A stretch of 64,000 nucleotides of DNA from Loktanella atrilutea (GTDB lineage Bacteria; Pseudomonadota; Alphaproteobacteria; Rhodobacterales; Rhodobacteraceae): NCBI RefSeq assembly GCF_900128995.1, contig NZ_FQUE01000005.1:62001-126000 (forward strand). Reading direction: 5' to 3'. The translations under genes were made by a program, and so were the position numbers. The notes below the pieces were generated by a model. The model did no database searches, was not told the DNA's origin, and was given only the letters and a program-made list of their open reading frames with translations. The first letter of the stretch is position 1, and each line of letters begins with the position of its first letter. Below, piece after piece: positions 10,486 through 19,063 of this stretch.

Positions 10486-10545
10486 CAAACCCTTTTAGCG
10501 GAATGTTTAACGTGGCCCGCAATCCGGCATCAAATCACCACGTCG
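10486..10545 (-). ncRNA. SAM-II riboswitch
   Basis: The minus strand shows the conserved SAM-II elements in order: GTGGTGATTTG, CCGGATTGC, GGCCACGTTAAACA and CCGCTAAAAGGG. GTGG in the first element pairs with CCAC in the third, forming the P1 stem of the pseudoknot; the CTAAAA tail is typical. SAM-II aptamers are a known alphaproteobacterial class in front of metA/metX/metZ genes. Here it controls metZ and probably the downstream GNAT gene, lowering expression when S-adenosylmethionine is plentiful. Confidence 0.9.
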
Positions 10546-10547
10546 TC

Positions 10548-10576
10548 GCTATAGGCGTGGCGCAAATGGTCGTCAA
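10548..10576 (-). promoter_or_regulatory. Predicted sigma-70 promoter of metZ
   Basis: TTGACG and TATAGC on the minus strand are 17 bases apart. Transcription would begin a few bases later, right at the 5' edge of the SAM-II aptamer, which supports the assignment. Confidence 0.65.
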
Positions 10577-10653
10577 GGCGCGCGCTGGTGTCACCGGGCG
10601 GTTACGGAATCGCTCTACCCCTTCCGTCATCAAGATCTTGTGCGGGTTTGCCC

Positions 10654-10974
10654 ATGACCTACCAGACCACACCGGACCGTCGCCCCTTCCGCGACCGCAT
10701 CGCGCAAGCCGTGGCCCTGCCCCCCGACATGCTGGACGACGAGGTGACGGACATCGTCCTCTTCCGCCTGTCCCTGCTGCTGAACCGGGCGACCGGCGGC
10801 GCGGCGGACATGACCTTTTCCGCCCGCACCGCCGCGGGGTGCCAGCGGGGCGGATGGCGCGCACCGCTCTGGCACCTGCCGCGGATCGTCATAGACCTCT
10901 ACTGCCACCGCTTCCGGGCAGAGATTGCCCATTGCGCCACGGCACTGGCCAACTACCATCGCAGGCGCGGCTGA
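10654..10974 (+). CDS. Conserved-looking small protein of unknown function
   Basis: The 106-residue product (MTYQTTPDRRPFRDRIAQAV) is basic at both ends with a predicted helical centre and no signal peptide or membrane segment. I do not recognise a family. The codon choice resembles its neighbours and the frame is clean from an ATG to a TGA, with the glutathione transferase gene starting 32 bases later on the same strand, so the two may be co-transcribed. It could still be a chance frame; a minus-strand frame of similar length overlaps it. Confidence 0.5.
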   Translation: MTYQTTPDRRPFRDRIAQAVALPPDMLDDEVTDIVLFRLSLLLNRATGGAADMTFSARTAAGCQRGGWRAPLWHLPRIVIDLYCHRFRAEIAHCATALANYHRRRG

Positions 10975-11005
10975 CCCGGGCCGCGACTGCGCGAAAGTCC
11001 TGCCC

Positions 11006-11713
11006 ATGACCGCCCCCATCGACCTTTATTTCTGGCCCACGCCGAACGGCTGGAAGGTCTCCATCGCGCTGGAGGAATGCGCCCTGCCCTACACCACGCA
11101 TCTGGTGAACATCGGCGCCGGCGACCAGTTCAAGCCAGAGTTCCTGAAGATCTCGCCCAACAACCGGATGCCCGCCATCGTCGATCCCGAGGGCCCCGAC
11201 GGCGCGCCCATCGCGATCTTCGAATCGGGGGCGATCCTGCAGTATCTGGCGCGCAAGACGGGGCAGTTCGGCGGCGCGACGGAACGCGACCGCATCGCCG
11301 TCGACCAGTGGCTGATGTGGCAGATGGGCGGCCTTGGCCCGATGGCCGGTCAGGCGCACCACTTCCTGAAATACGCCCCCGCAATGGACCCGCCCAACGA
11401 CCTGCCCTACGCCAAGGACCGCTACCGGTCCGAGGTCGCGCGTCTGTATGGCGTCATGGACCGCCAGCTGGCGCAGCACGCCTACATTGCGGGCGACGCA
11501 TACAGCATCGCCGACATGGCCTGCTGGGGCTGGGCCTCGCTCTGGGAAGGGCAGCAGCAGACCCTGGACGACAAGCCGCACCTCGCCCGCTGGCTGAAGG
11601 AGGTCGGCGCCCGACCCGCCGTGCAGCGCGGCCGCGCCCTGCACGCGGACCTGCGCGGCGATATCGCAAAGGACCGCGGCGCGCAGGCGCAGCTTTTCCG
11701 CAAGCCGTCCTAA
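11006..11713 (+). CDS. Glutathione S-transferase family protein (YfcG/YghU-like)
   Basis: The 235-residue cytosolic protein has a thioredoxin-fold N-terminal domain (about 1-85; FWPTPNGWKVSIALEE, then NNRMPAIVD and the glutathione-binding IFESGAILQYLA) and an all-helical C-terminal domain (about 95-205). The TPNG active-site turn is typical of the disulfide-bond oxidoreductase-like Nu-class GSTs such as YfcG and YghU rather than of detoxifying classes. The ATG at 11006 matches the family N-terminus; the longer frame is rejected. The specific substrate cannot be told from sequence. Confidence 0.88.
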   Translation: MTAPIDLYFWPTPNGWKVSIALEECALPYTTHLVNIGAGDQFKPEFLKISPNNRMPAIVDPEGPDGAPIAIFESGAILQYLARKTGQFGGATERDRIAVDQWLMWQMGGLGPMAGQAHHFLKYAPAMDPPNDLPYAKDRYRSEVARLYGVMDRQLAQHAYIAGDAYSIADMACWGWASLWEGQQQTLDDKPHLARWLKEVGARPAVQRGRALHADLRGDIAKDRGAQAQLFRKPS

Positions 11714-11770
11714 CCCGATCTTTACCCCGGCCCGCTAGACCCCGGTGCAATCGCGCAAGGGGTTTTCCGC

Positions 11771-12100
11771 ATGCACAAGCAATACAGGCGCCACCGCTAT
11801 CCGACCGCCTATCCGGTCGCGGTCACCACGCCGACGGGGCGGCAAAGCGCGGTGCTGATCGACGTCAATCAGGGCGGCGCCCGGCTGGAAGGGATCGACA
11901 ACGTCATGCGCGGCGACCGGATCACCCTGCATGTGCTGAACGAACAGGTGCCGGGACTTGTCCGCTGGACCGCCGCCCACCGCATCGGCGTGGCCTTCCA
12001 GAAACCCGCGCGGCCCGCGCTCGTCGATATCCTGCGGCAGGGCGTGCGCAGCAGCATCGCCAACCGGTTCAGCTCCACCGGCCTGCGGGAAATGCACTAG
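11771..12100 (+). CDS. Small PilZ-like domain protein
   Basis: The 109-residue product is essentially a single PilZ-like beta-barrel, the usual cyclic di-GMP effector fold. The N-terminal arginine cluster (QYRRHRYP) and the later DVNQGGARL segment correspond to the RxxxR and D/NxSxxG ligand motifs, but both are altered: the strict RxxxR spacing is not met and the Ser of DxSxxG is Asn. It may therefore bind cyclic di-GMP weakly or not at all. It overlaps the 3' end of the convergent yciB gene by four bases. Confidence 0.65.
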   Translation: MHKQYRRHRYPTAYPVAVTTPTGRQSAVLIDVNQGGARLEGIDNVMRGDRITLHVLNEQVPGLVRWTAAHRIGVAFQKPARPALVDILRQGVRSSIANRFSSTGLREMH

Positions 12101-12708
12101 GGTTTGCGGTCGCCGCCATCCTCGATCGTATAGGCGTTGAAGACCCCCATCTGCGACACGAAGAAGACCATCATCAGCAGCGGAAAGCCGAAGGTCTCGA
12201 TCTTGACCCACAGATCGGTGGACTGGGTGCGCCACAGCACCTCGTTGAAGACCGCCATCGCGGCCAGGAACAGCGTCATCCGGCGGGTCAGGATCATCCA
12301 GCCCTCATGCCGCATCGGCATGACCTCTCCCATGATCCATTCCAGATAGGACCGGCCGCGCAGCAGCCCGATCCCCAGCGCCGCCGCCATCAGCCCGTAG
12401 ATGATCGTCGTCTTCATCTTGAAGAAGCGTTCGTCATTGAACCACGCGGTCAGCCCGCCGAAGAAGATCACCATGAAGGCGGTGAAGACCTGGATCCGGC
12501 TCAGCCGCCCGGTCATCGCCCAGAGGATCCCCATCGCGACCAGCAGGATCGGGATGAACACCAGCGTCGCCACGATGAACCCGGTATATTCCGTCCCGCC
12601 AATGACATAGACCTCGTCCTTGATGCGGGTGTAGATCAGGAAGAACAGGACCGTCGGGCCCAGCTCCAGCACCTGCTTCAGAATCGGATTGATCTCGCGC
12701 GTGGCCAT
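12097..12708 (-). CDS. yciB: YciB/IspZ inner-membrane septation protein
   Basis: The 203-residue polytopic protein has about six hydrophobic segments and the family signatures LELGPTVLFFL, GRLSRIQVFTAF, FFKMKTTIIYGLMA and LFLAAMAVFNEVLWR. YciB proteins act in the inner membrane in septation and envelope integrity. The GTG/ATG region at 12708 begins the conserved MATREINPILKQVLELGP opening. The EamA transporter gene lies immediately upstream on the same strand with an eleven-base gap, suggesting one transcript. Confidence 0.92.
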   Translation of the reverse strand: MATREINPILKQVLELGPTVLFFLIYTRIKDEVYVIGGTEYTGFIVATLVFIPILLVAMGILWAMTGRLSRIQVFTAFMVIFFGGLTAWFNDERFFKMKTTIIYGLMAAALGIGLLRGRSYLEWIMGEVMPMRHEGWMILTRRMTLFLAAMAVFNEVLWRTQSTDLWVKIETFGFPLLMMVFFVSQMGVFNAYTIEDGGDRKP

Positions 12709-12719
12709 ATCGGGTCCCC

Positions 12720-13622
12720 TCAGCCGCCCATTTCAACGATTACGGCGCCAAGCGCAACCAGTGCCATCAGCGCCGCCCGCCGTTTGCCCACGTGCTCGCC
12801 CAGAAAGAACCAGCCGATCAGCGCCGCGAAGACGGTCGAGGTCTCGCGCAGCACCGCCGCCTCGCCCACCTTGTCGAGACGCGTCGCCAGCATGACACCG
12901 CCAAAGGACAGCCATGCGATGAAGGACCCCGCAAAGCCGCGCAGCAGCAGCGGCCCCAGCGCTGGCGGGTCCGCCATCCTGCGGTAGCGGATCGCCGCCA
13001 GCACCGGAAAGTCGATGGCGGTGACCAGAAAGAACCACGCGAGAAAGGTGAAGGGGTCCGCCGCCTGCCGGATGCCGAAGGCGTCGTAGGTCGTATAGAA
13101 GGCCACGAGGACACCCCCCGCCACCGCCCAGAGCAGCCCGATCCGCATCACCGCAGGGTCGATCCGGTTCTCGCGCAGGTTCACCCAGGCCAGCAGCAGG
13201 ATGCCCCCCGACAGGCAGGCCACGCCCAGCCACTGCAGGGCCGTGAAATGTTCGTGAAAGATCACGCTCGCCGCCAGCACCGTCACCAGCGGCCCGGTGC
13301 CGCGCACGACCGGATAGACGACCGTATAGGCCGCCCGCTCGTAGGCCAGCGCCATCGTCACCTTGAATCCGAAGTGGATCACCAGCGCCCCCGCCAGAAG
13401 CAGCGCGATCTGCGCCGTGGGCCATGGCACCACGAAAAGCGCGACCGGGGCCGAAATCACGATCAGCCAGCCGTCGATGGACCCGCGCGACAGCCACGGA
13501 TCGTGCCGCCCCTTCTGCAGTGCGCCGAAGGCCGCATGCGACACCGCCGACAGCAGCGCTAGCAGCGTCGCCAGACGCGCGCCCTCGGGCGTCCCGGCGA
13601 TCCCGACCAGCCAATCGCCCAT
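12720..13622 (-). CDS. EamA/DMT-family transporter
   Basis: The 300-residue inner-membrane protein has about ten predicted transmembrane segments arranged as two EamA repeats (roughly 10-140 and 160-298). The PVVRGTGPLVTVLAASVIFHEHF and VLRETSTVFAALIGWFFLGEHVG stretches are the equivalent helix ends of the repeats. Members export or exchange small metabolites; the substrate is unknown. It lies between ftsY and yciB on the same strand, an arrangement I associate with Rhodobacteraceae, and probably belongs to that transcript. Confidence 0.85.
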   Translation of the reverse strand: MGDWLVGIAGTPEGARLATLLALLSAVSHAAFGALQKGRHDPWLSRGSIDGWLIVISAPVALFVVPWPTAQIALLLAGALVIHFGFKVTMALAYERAAYTVVYPVVRGTGPLVTVLAASVIFHEHFTALQWLGVACLSGGILLLAWVNLRENRIDPAVMRIGLLWAVAGGVLVAFYTTYDAFGIRQAADPFTFLAWFFLVTAIDFPVLAAIRYRRMADPPALGPLLLRGFAGSFIAWLSFGGVMLATRLDKVGEAAVLRETSTVFAALIGWFFLGEHVGKRRAALMALVALGAVIVEMGG

Positions 13623-13695
13623 CAGCGGGCGCAGCCGGGGCGCCAGCCCCCCGGCTGACGCCGCCCCCCGGCGTTTCTCCGGTCAGATGAAGGGA

Positions 13696-14799
13696 TCACC
13701 CGTCCAGACCTACCAGCGCGCGGGCAAAATCCTCGGGGTCGAAGGGGGCGAGGTCGTCGATCTGCTCGCCCACGCCGATGGCATGGATCGGCAGGCCGAA
13801 CTTGTCCGCCAACGCCACCAGCACGCCGCCCTTGGCAGTCCCGTCCAGCTTGGTCATCACGAGGCCGGAGACATCGGCCAGTTCCTGAAACACCTTGACC
13901 TGCTGCAGCGCGTTCTGGCCCGTGGTGGCGTCCAGCACCAGCAGGGTATTGTGCGGCGCGTCCGGGTCCTTCTTGCGGATGACGCGGACGATCCTCGACA
14001 GTTCCTCCATCAGGTCGGCGCGGTTCTGCAACCGCCCCGCCGTATCGATCATCAGCAGGTCGGCGCCGTCGGCCTGCGCCTTGGTCATGGCGTCGAAGGC
14101 AAGGCTTGCGGGGTCGGACCCCTGCGCCGCCGTCATCACCGGCACCCCGGCGCGGTCGCCCCAGACCTGCAACTGTTCGACCGCCGCCGCGCGAAACGTG
14201 TCGCCGGCGGCGATCACCACCGACTTGCCGGCGGCCCGGAACTGGCTCGCCAGCTTGCCGATCGTCGTGGTCTTGCCGGACCCGTTCACGCCCACCACCA
14301 GCACCACCTGCGGTTTCTGGTTGTAAAGCGGCATCGGCCGCGCGACCGGGTCCATGATCCGCGTCACCTCGTCCGCCAGCAGCTGCTTGATCTCCTCCAC
14401 CGACAGCCGCTTGCCGATCCGCCCCTCGGCCATGTTGGCGGTGACGCGCAGGGCGGTGTCGACGCCCATGTCGGCGGCGATCAGAAGCTCTTCCAGCTGC
14501 TCCACCATGGCGTCGTCAAGGGTGCGGCGCACCACCTCCGGCTGGTCGCCGCCGAACATCCGCCCAAGGATGCCGGGCTTCTTCGCCGGCGCGGTGGGGG
14601 CATAGGCCTCCTGCGGGATCGGTTCCGGGCTGGGGATCGGGACGACCGGGGGCACCGCGGCGGGCGGCACTGCGGCGGGCACCTCCGGCGCCGGTGTCGC
14701 CTCTGCCGTGCCGCCATCGCTGACGATCGCGTCAAGGCCGGCGTCCAGCTGCGACGACGACCGGAACATCCGGTCCTTCAGTTTCTTGAAAAACGCCAT
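13696..14799 (-). CDS. ftsY: Signal recognition particle receptor FtsY
   Basis: The 367-residue GTPase docks SRP-ribosome complexes at the inner membrane. An acidic/proline-rich linker (about 25-75) precedes the NG domain: helical N part (about 85-150), P-loop GVNGSGKTTT, DTFRAAAVEQL, DTAGR and TKLDGTAKGG. The ATG at 14799 begins MAFFKKLKDRMF, a typical amphipathic FtsY start; the frame to 14823 is rejected. After the stop, a nine-pair stem (13632-13640 with 13649-13657) without a T run lies before the EamA gene, so read-through into that gene is likely. Confidence 0.96.
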   Translation of the reverse strand: MAFFKKLKDRMFRSSSQLDAGLDAIVSDGGTAEATPAPEVPAAVPPAAVPPVVPIPSPEPIPQEAYAPTAPAKKPGILGRMFGGDQPEVVRRTLDDAMVEQLEELLIAADMGVDTALRVTANMAEGRIGKRLSVEEIKQLLADEVTRIMDPVARPMPLYNQKPQVVLVVGVNGSGKTTTIGKLASQFRAAGKSVVIAAGDTFRAAAVEQLQVWGDRAGVPVMTAAQGSDPASLAFDAMTKAQADGADLLMIDTAGRLQNRADLMEELSRIVRVIRKKDPDAPHNTLLVLDATTGQNALQQVKVFQELADVSGLVMTKLDGTAKGGVLVALADKFGLPIHAIGVGEQIDDLAPFDPEDFARALVGLDG

Positions 14800-14913
14800 G
14801 ATCTTGTCCTGCGGTCGGGTCACGCCCTAGCTAATGCCAAGTGCCGCCGAAGGAAAGGGCGCGGCATCGCAACCGGTTGACCCGGACACCGCGCCCGCAT
14901 CTAAGCTGGGATC

Positions 14914-15795
14914 ATGTTGCGTGCCCTGTGCCTTGTCCTTCTGGTATGCCTGCCCGGTCTGGCCCGTGCGGACCCCGGCACGCTGTGCAGCACCGGACGC
15001 TTCGGCGCGGTCCAGTGCATCCGGCCCGCCCATTTCGTCCACGACACCTGTCAGGCGATCGACGCCTTCGCGCGGCACAACGCCCTCGACCCCGCCTTCT
15101 TTGCCCGGCTGATCTGGCAGGAAAGCCGGTTCGACCCCAACGCCCTGTCGCCCGCCCGCGCCCGCGGCATCGCCCAGTTCATCGACAGCACGGCCCAGCT
15201 GCGCGGCCTACGCGACAGCTACAACCCTGCGGAAGCCCTTGAATATTCGGCACAATACCTTGGCGATCTGGTGCGCCGCTTCGGCAATCCGGGCCTTGCT
15301 GCCGTCGCCTACAACGGCGGAGAAGCCCGGGCAGAGGGCCTTGTCGCCGGCACCGGCGGTCTGGCGCGCGAAACCGTCGACTACGTCCAGATCGTCACCG
15401 GCCTGACGGCGGAAACATGGCGCGACAGCCCGCCCGAGGATCCCGATTTCCGCCTGCAGGGCGACACGCCCTTCCAGCCCGCCTGCCGCGACATGGCCCG
15501 CAACCGCAACTACACCCAGTTCAAGCCGCCCGCGCCCTCCTACGCGCCCTGGGGTGTGCAGCTGGCCTTCGGCCGGACAGAGGCCGCGGCCCGCACCGCC
15601 TTCGACCGGCGCGCCCGGGCCTGCAGCGGCACGCTGGCAGGCAAGCAACTCGACCTGATCTTCACCCGCAACCGGGTCTCGGGGCGCAAGGGCTACTACA
15701 TGGCACGCATCGGCGCGCAATCGTCCCGAGAGGCGAACGGATTGTGTAACACGATCCGCAGGCAGGGCTGCACCTGCGCGGTCTATCGTAACTAG
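14914..15795 (+). CDS. Exported lytic transglycosylase (SLT domain)
   Basis: The 293-residue protein has a signal peptide (1-18, ending LARA) and an SLT lysozyme-like domain (about 45-165) that would cleave glycan strands of peptidoglycan in the periplasm. The catalytic glutamate is in WQESRFDPNA (Glu70), followed by GIAQFI and AVAYNGGEAR, all standard for family 1 lytic transglycosylases. The C-terminal part (about 205-290; GVQLAFGRTEAAARTAFDRR) looks like a SPOR-type repeat. It converges on the NuoE/F-fusion gene with a nine-base gap. Confidence 0.9.
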   Translation: MLRALCLVLLVCLPGLARADPGTLCSTGRFGAVQCIRPAHFVHDTCQAIDAFARHNALDPAFFARLIWQESRFDPNALSPARARGIAQFIDSTAQLRGLRDSYNPAEALEYSAQYLGDLVRRFGNPGLAAVAYNGGEARAEGLVAGTGGLARETVDYVQIVTGLTAETWRDSPPEDPDFRLQGDTPFQPACRDMARNRNYTQFKPPAPSYAPWGVQLAFGRTEAAARTAFDRRARACSGTLAGKQLDLIFTRNRVSGRKGYYMARIGAQSSREANGLCNTIRRQGCTCAVYRN

Positions 15796-15804
15796 ATCAG
15801 CGCC

Positions 15805-17490
15805 TTACACCTCGTCCTTGAAGTGCGTCAGCACCGACCGGATCGGGTTCGGCGCCGCCTGTCCCAGCCCGCAGATGCTGGCGTCGACCATGACGTCGCA
15901 GAGGTCGGTCAGCAGATCGGCGTCCCAGTTGTCCGCCTGCATCAGCTTCACCGCCTTCTCGCAGCCGACACGGCAGGGCGTGCACTGTCCGCAGGATTCG
16001 TCGGCGAAGAATTCCAGCATGTTCAGCGCGGCCCCCCGCGCGGAGTCCCGGTGCGACAGCACCACGACCGCCGCTGACCCGATGAAGGTGCCGTATTTCT
16101 GCAGCGTATCGAAATCCAGCGGCACGTCGTCGATGCTGGCGGGCAGCAGGCCCGACGACGGCCCGCCCGGCTGGTAGGCCAGGAACTCGTGCCCCTCCGC
16201 CATGCCGCCCGCCGCCGCGATCACGTCGCGGATCGTGGATCCGGCGGGCAGAAGATAGACCCCCGGCACCGCGACCCGGCCCGATACCGAGTAATTGCGC
16301 AACCCCTTGCGCCCGTTGCGTTCCACGCTGCTCAGGATCTCCGGCCCCTCGCGCAGCACGCGCGCGACCCAGACCAGGGTCTCGACATTGTGGACCAGCG
16401 TCGGCCGGCCGAAGATGCCCCGTTGCGCCACGAAGGGCGGTCGGTGGCGGGGAATGCCGCGCTTGCCCTCGATGCTTTCGATCATCGCGGATTCCTCGCC
16501 GCAGATGTAGGCCCCGGCGCCGCGCCGCAGGTCGACATAGCCGCGCGCAATGATCCCCGCATCCTCCAGCGCATGAAGTTCGTTGCGCAAGATATTGAGA
16601 ACGGCGGGATATTCGTCGCGCATATACAGATAGACGCGCTCCGCTTCCACCGCCCATGCGGCGACCAGCATCCCTTCGAGGAACAGATGCGGCGTCCGTT
16701 CCAGATACCAGCGGTCCTTGAACGTCCCCGGCTCGCCCTCGTCACCGTTCACCGCCATCAGCCGCGGGCCGGGCTCCGCCCGGACGAAACCCCATTTCTT
16801 GCCGGACGGAAATCCCGCCCCGCCCAGCCCCCGCAAGCCAGAGGCGGCGACCTTGTCCTGCACCGCCGCCCAGTCGCCATCCCGCCGCAGACCCAGAAGG
16901 ACGTCGTAACCGCCGCCCGCGCGATAGGCATCGAGCCCTTCGTAATCGGGCATATCCGCATGGGTGTGGCCCGCGTCGATCGCGGCCTTCACCTTGTCGA
17001 CCGTGGCGTGATCGACGGAGTGGTGCCCCAGATGCAGCACCGGCGCCGTATCGCAGCGGCCCATGCAGGGCGCGCGCACCACGCGCACCCGGTCCGCGTC
17101 CAGCCCGTCCAGCAGCGCCTGCTTCAGCGCCTGCGCCCCCGCCAGTTCGCAGGACAGCGACTCGCAGATGCGGATGGTCAGCTGGGGCGGCGGCGCCTCG
17201 TCTTCCTTCACCACGTCGAAATGCGCGTAGAAGGTGGCGACCTCATAGACCTCGGCCTGTGACAGCCGCATCTCCTCGGCCAGCGCCCGCAGATGGGCGG
17301 CGGACAGACAGCCATAGCGGTCCTGGATCAGGTGCAGGTATTCGATCAGCATGTCGCGCGGGAACGGACCGTCGCCCAGCAGGTCGCGCACCTCGGCCCA
17401 GGCGGCATCGTCCAGCTGGCGGCCCTTGGGCGTGCGCCGCCCCTTGCCCTTGCCGGATTTCCAGATCCCGTCCTTTTCGTCCAGCGCCAT
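15805..17490 (-). CDS. Fused NuoE/NuoF-type NAD-dependent (formate) dehydrogenase beta subunit
   Basis: The 561-residue fusion has an N-terminal thioredoxin-like 2Fe-2S domain (about 20-150; CESLSC and CMGRC give CX4C and CX3C) and a C-terminal NuoF domain (about 190-550) with the NADH/FMN site GLGGAGFPSGKKW, NGDEGEPGTFKDR and the 4Fe-4S ligands of SCGQCTPCRVGC. This architecture matches the beta subunit of tungsten/molybdenum NAD-dependent formate dehydrogenases (FDH1B-like) and related diaphorases. The ATG at 17490 follows a strong AGGGGGGA ribosome site. No FdsA-type catalytic subunit, fdsC or fdsD is adjacent: both neighbours are unrelated and opposite in strand, so the partner must be elsewhere. 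Confidence 0.82.
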   Translation of the reverse strand: MALDEKDGIWKSGKGKGRRTPKGRQLDDAAWAEVRDLLGDGPFPRDMLIEYLHLIQDRYGCLSAAHLRALAEEMRLSQAEVYEVATFYAHFDVVKEDEAPPPQLTIRICESLSCELAGAQALKQALLDGLDADRVRVVRAPCMGRCDTAPVLHLGHHSVDHATVDKVKAAIDAGHTHADMPDYEGLDAYRAGGGYDVLLGLRRDGDWAAVQDKVAASGLRGLGGAGFPSGKKWGFVRAEPGPRLMAVNGDEGEPGTFKDRWYLERTPHLFLEGMLVAAWAVEAERVYLYMRDEYPAVLNILRNELHALEDAGIIARGYVDLRRGAGAYICGEESAMIESIEGKRGIPRHRPPFVAQRGIFGRPTLVHNVETLVWVARVLREGPEILSSVERNGRKGLRNYSVSGRVAVPGVYLLPAGSTIRDVIAAAGGMAEGHEFLAYQPGGPSSGLLPASIDDVPLDFDTLQKYGTFIGSAAVVVLSHRDSARGAALNMLEFFADESCGQCTPCRVGCEKAVKLMQADNWDADLLTDLCDVMVDASICGLGQAAPNPIRSVLTHFKDEV

Positions 17491-17657
17491 CACGATCCCC
17501 CCTTGCACGCGCCCCGTGCCTAGCACAGGCCTGTCGCGGTGTCAGCGTCATTCAAAAGGCCTAGGCGCCTGTGGCGAATGGTCTTTCCCCGCAGGAAGAC
17601 TGCGGCACCGCCCCGCGTTGATGGTATAGCAGGGGCGAATCCTTGCCTCGGGTCGCC

Positions 17658-18686
17658 ATGTTCGCCGTCATCCTGTTTCCGCTCGCCACGCTGCTGCCAC
17701 TCGCCCTGATCGCCGCCGGTGCCCTCTGGGACGGGCCCTGGGTTGCGGCCGCACTGGCCTGCATGACCCTGCTGACCTACCTGCTGGACCAGCTCGTCGC
17801 CGTCACCCTGCCGCCCGCCGCGGACGAGGGGCAGGAGTTCCCGGCCGCCGACGGACTTTGCGTGGTGCTGGCGCTGGGCCATTTCGTGACGCTGGCGCTG
17901 GTGGTGAGAGAGCTTGGCGTCAGCGACCTCGGGCTGTGGGCCAAGGTCGGCCTGACGCTGGCGGCGGGTCTGTGGCTGGGACAGGTCGGCAACGCCACGG
18001 CGCACGAGCTCATTCACCGCGGCCCCCGCCCGCTGCACCGGCTGGGCAAGTGGATGTACATCTCGCTGCTCTACGGCCACCACACCTCGGCCCATGTCCT
18101 CATCCACCACCGGCTGGTCGCCACGCCGGACGATCCCGCCACGGCGCCGCAGGGTCAGGGCTTCTGGGCCTACGCCCCCCGCGCCTGGATCGGCGCCTTT
18201 CGCCTCGGTTACGCGGCGGAGTCCGCGCGCCTCGACCGCGTCGGCCGTGCCCACTGGCACAATCCCTACCTCGCCTATGTCGCCGGTGGCCTTCTGATGC
18301 CGGTGCTGGCGGTCCTGCTGGGCGGCTGGCCGGGGCTCGTCGGCTACCTCTGCCTCGTGACCCACGCGCAGGTGCAGCTGCTGCTGTCGGACTACGTCCA
18401 GCACTACGGCCTGACCCGCCGCACAGGCCCGGGCGGCAAGCCCGAACCCGTGGGCCCGCGCCACAGCTGGAACGCGCCCCAGTGGTTCACCGGGGCGATG
18501 ATGCTGAACGCCCCGCGCCACGCCGACCACCATGCCCACCCCGCCCGCGCCTTCCCCACCCTGCGGCTGGAGGACGACGGCCCGACCCTGCCCCGGTCCC
18601 TGCCCGCCATGGCGACGCTGGCGCTGGTCCCACCGCTCTGGCGCCGGGTGATGGACCGGCGCGTGCAACGCTGGCAGGCGACATGA
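17658..18686 (+). CDS. alkB: AlkB-like membrane diiron alkane hydroxylase
   Basis: The 342-residue inner-membrane protein belongs to the membrane fatty-acid-desaturase/alkane-hydroxylase family. The histidine boxes are present: HELIH (116-120), HHTSAHVLIHH (141-151), and the later HSWNAPQW and HADHHAHP. Six membrane segments are predicted. Such enzymes hydroxylate the terminal carbon of alkanes or related chains using rubredoxin or ferredoxin electrons. I took the ATG at 17658; a TTG at 17643 would add five residues. No rubredoxin gene is nearby. The stop overlaps the next gene's start (ATGA), so the small exported protein downstream is probably co-translated. Confidence 0.87.
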   Translation: MFAVILFPLATLLPLALIAAGALWDGPWVAAALACMTLLTYLLDQLVAVTLPPAADEGQEFPAADGLCVVLALGHFVTLALVVRELGVSDLGLWAKVGLTLAAGLWLGQVGNATAHELIHRGPRPLHRLGKWMYISLLYGHHTSAHVLIHHRLVATPDDPATAPQGQGFWAYAPRAWIGAFRLGYAAESARLDRVGRAHWHNPYLAYVAGGLLMPVLAVLLGGWPGLVGYLCLVTHAQVQLLLSDYVQHYGLTRRTGPGGKPEPVGPRHSWNAPQWFTGAMMLNAPRHADHHAHPARAFPTLRLEDDGPTLPRSLPAMATLALVPPLWRRVMDRRVQRWQAT

Positions 18687-19063
18687 TCCGCGCGCTGGCC
18701 CTCTGCCTGATCGCCGGACCGGCGCTGGCCGACCCGATGACCGCGCAGGACTTCGACGCCTACGTCACCGGCAAGACCCTGACCTTCGCCATGCCCGACG
18801 GCACCCCCTTCGGGGTCGAGGCCTATGGCCCGGACCGCAGCGTCACGTGGTCGTCGACGCCGGGCCTGTGCCAGACCGGCGTCTGGTATGACAAGGCGGG
18901 GCTGATCTGCTTTCTTTACCGGAACGACCCGTCAGAGAAATGCTGGACCGTCGACCGCACCGACCGCGGCCTGCGGGCACAGTCGACCGAAGGCACGGTC
19001 CTGTTCGAGGCGACGGAGGCGCAGGTGCCGCTGGTCTGCCCGGGGCCGGAGCTTCTGTCCTAG
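18683..19063 (+). CDS. Small exported cysteine-containing protein
   Basis: The 126-residue product has a signal peptide (1-16, ending ALA) and a mature part of about 110 residues with four cysteines that could form two disulfides in the periplasm. It is not recognised from memory beyond resembling small hypothetical exported proteins of Rhodobacteraceae. It is translationally coupled to the alkB-like gene by an ATGA overlap, which suggests joint expression but does not prove a role in alkane oxidation. Confidence 0.72.
   Translation: MIRALALCLIAGPALADPMTAQDFDAYVTGKTLTFAMPDGTPFGVEAYGPDRSVTWSSTPGLCQTGVWYDKAGLICFLYRNDPSEKCWTVDRTDRGLRAQSTEGTVLFEATEAQVPLVCPGPELLS

Noticed and set aside
13632-13657. 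Terminator after ftsY
   Set aside because: A nine-pair stem exists but has no T run on the minus strand, so it is not a convincing intrinsic terminator.
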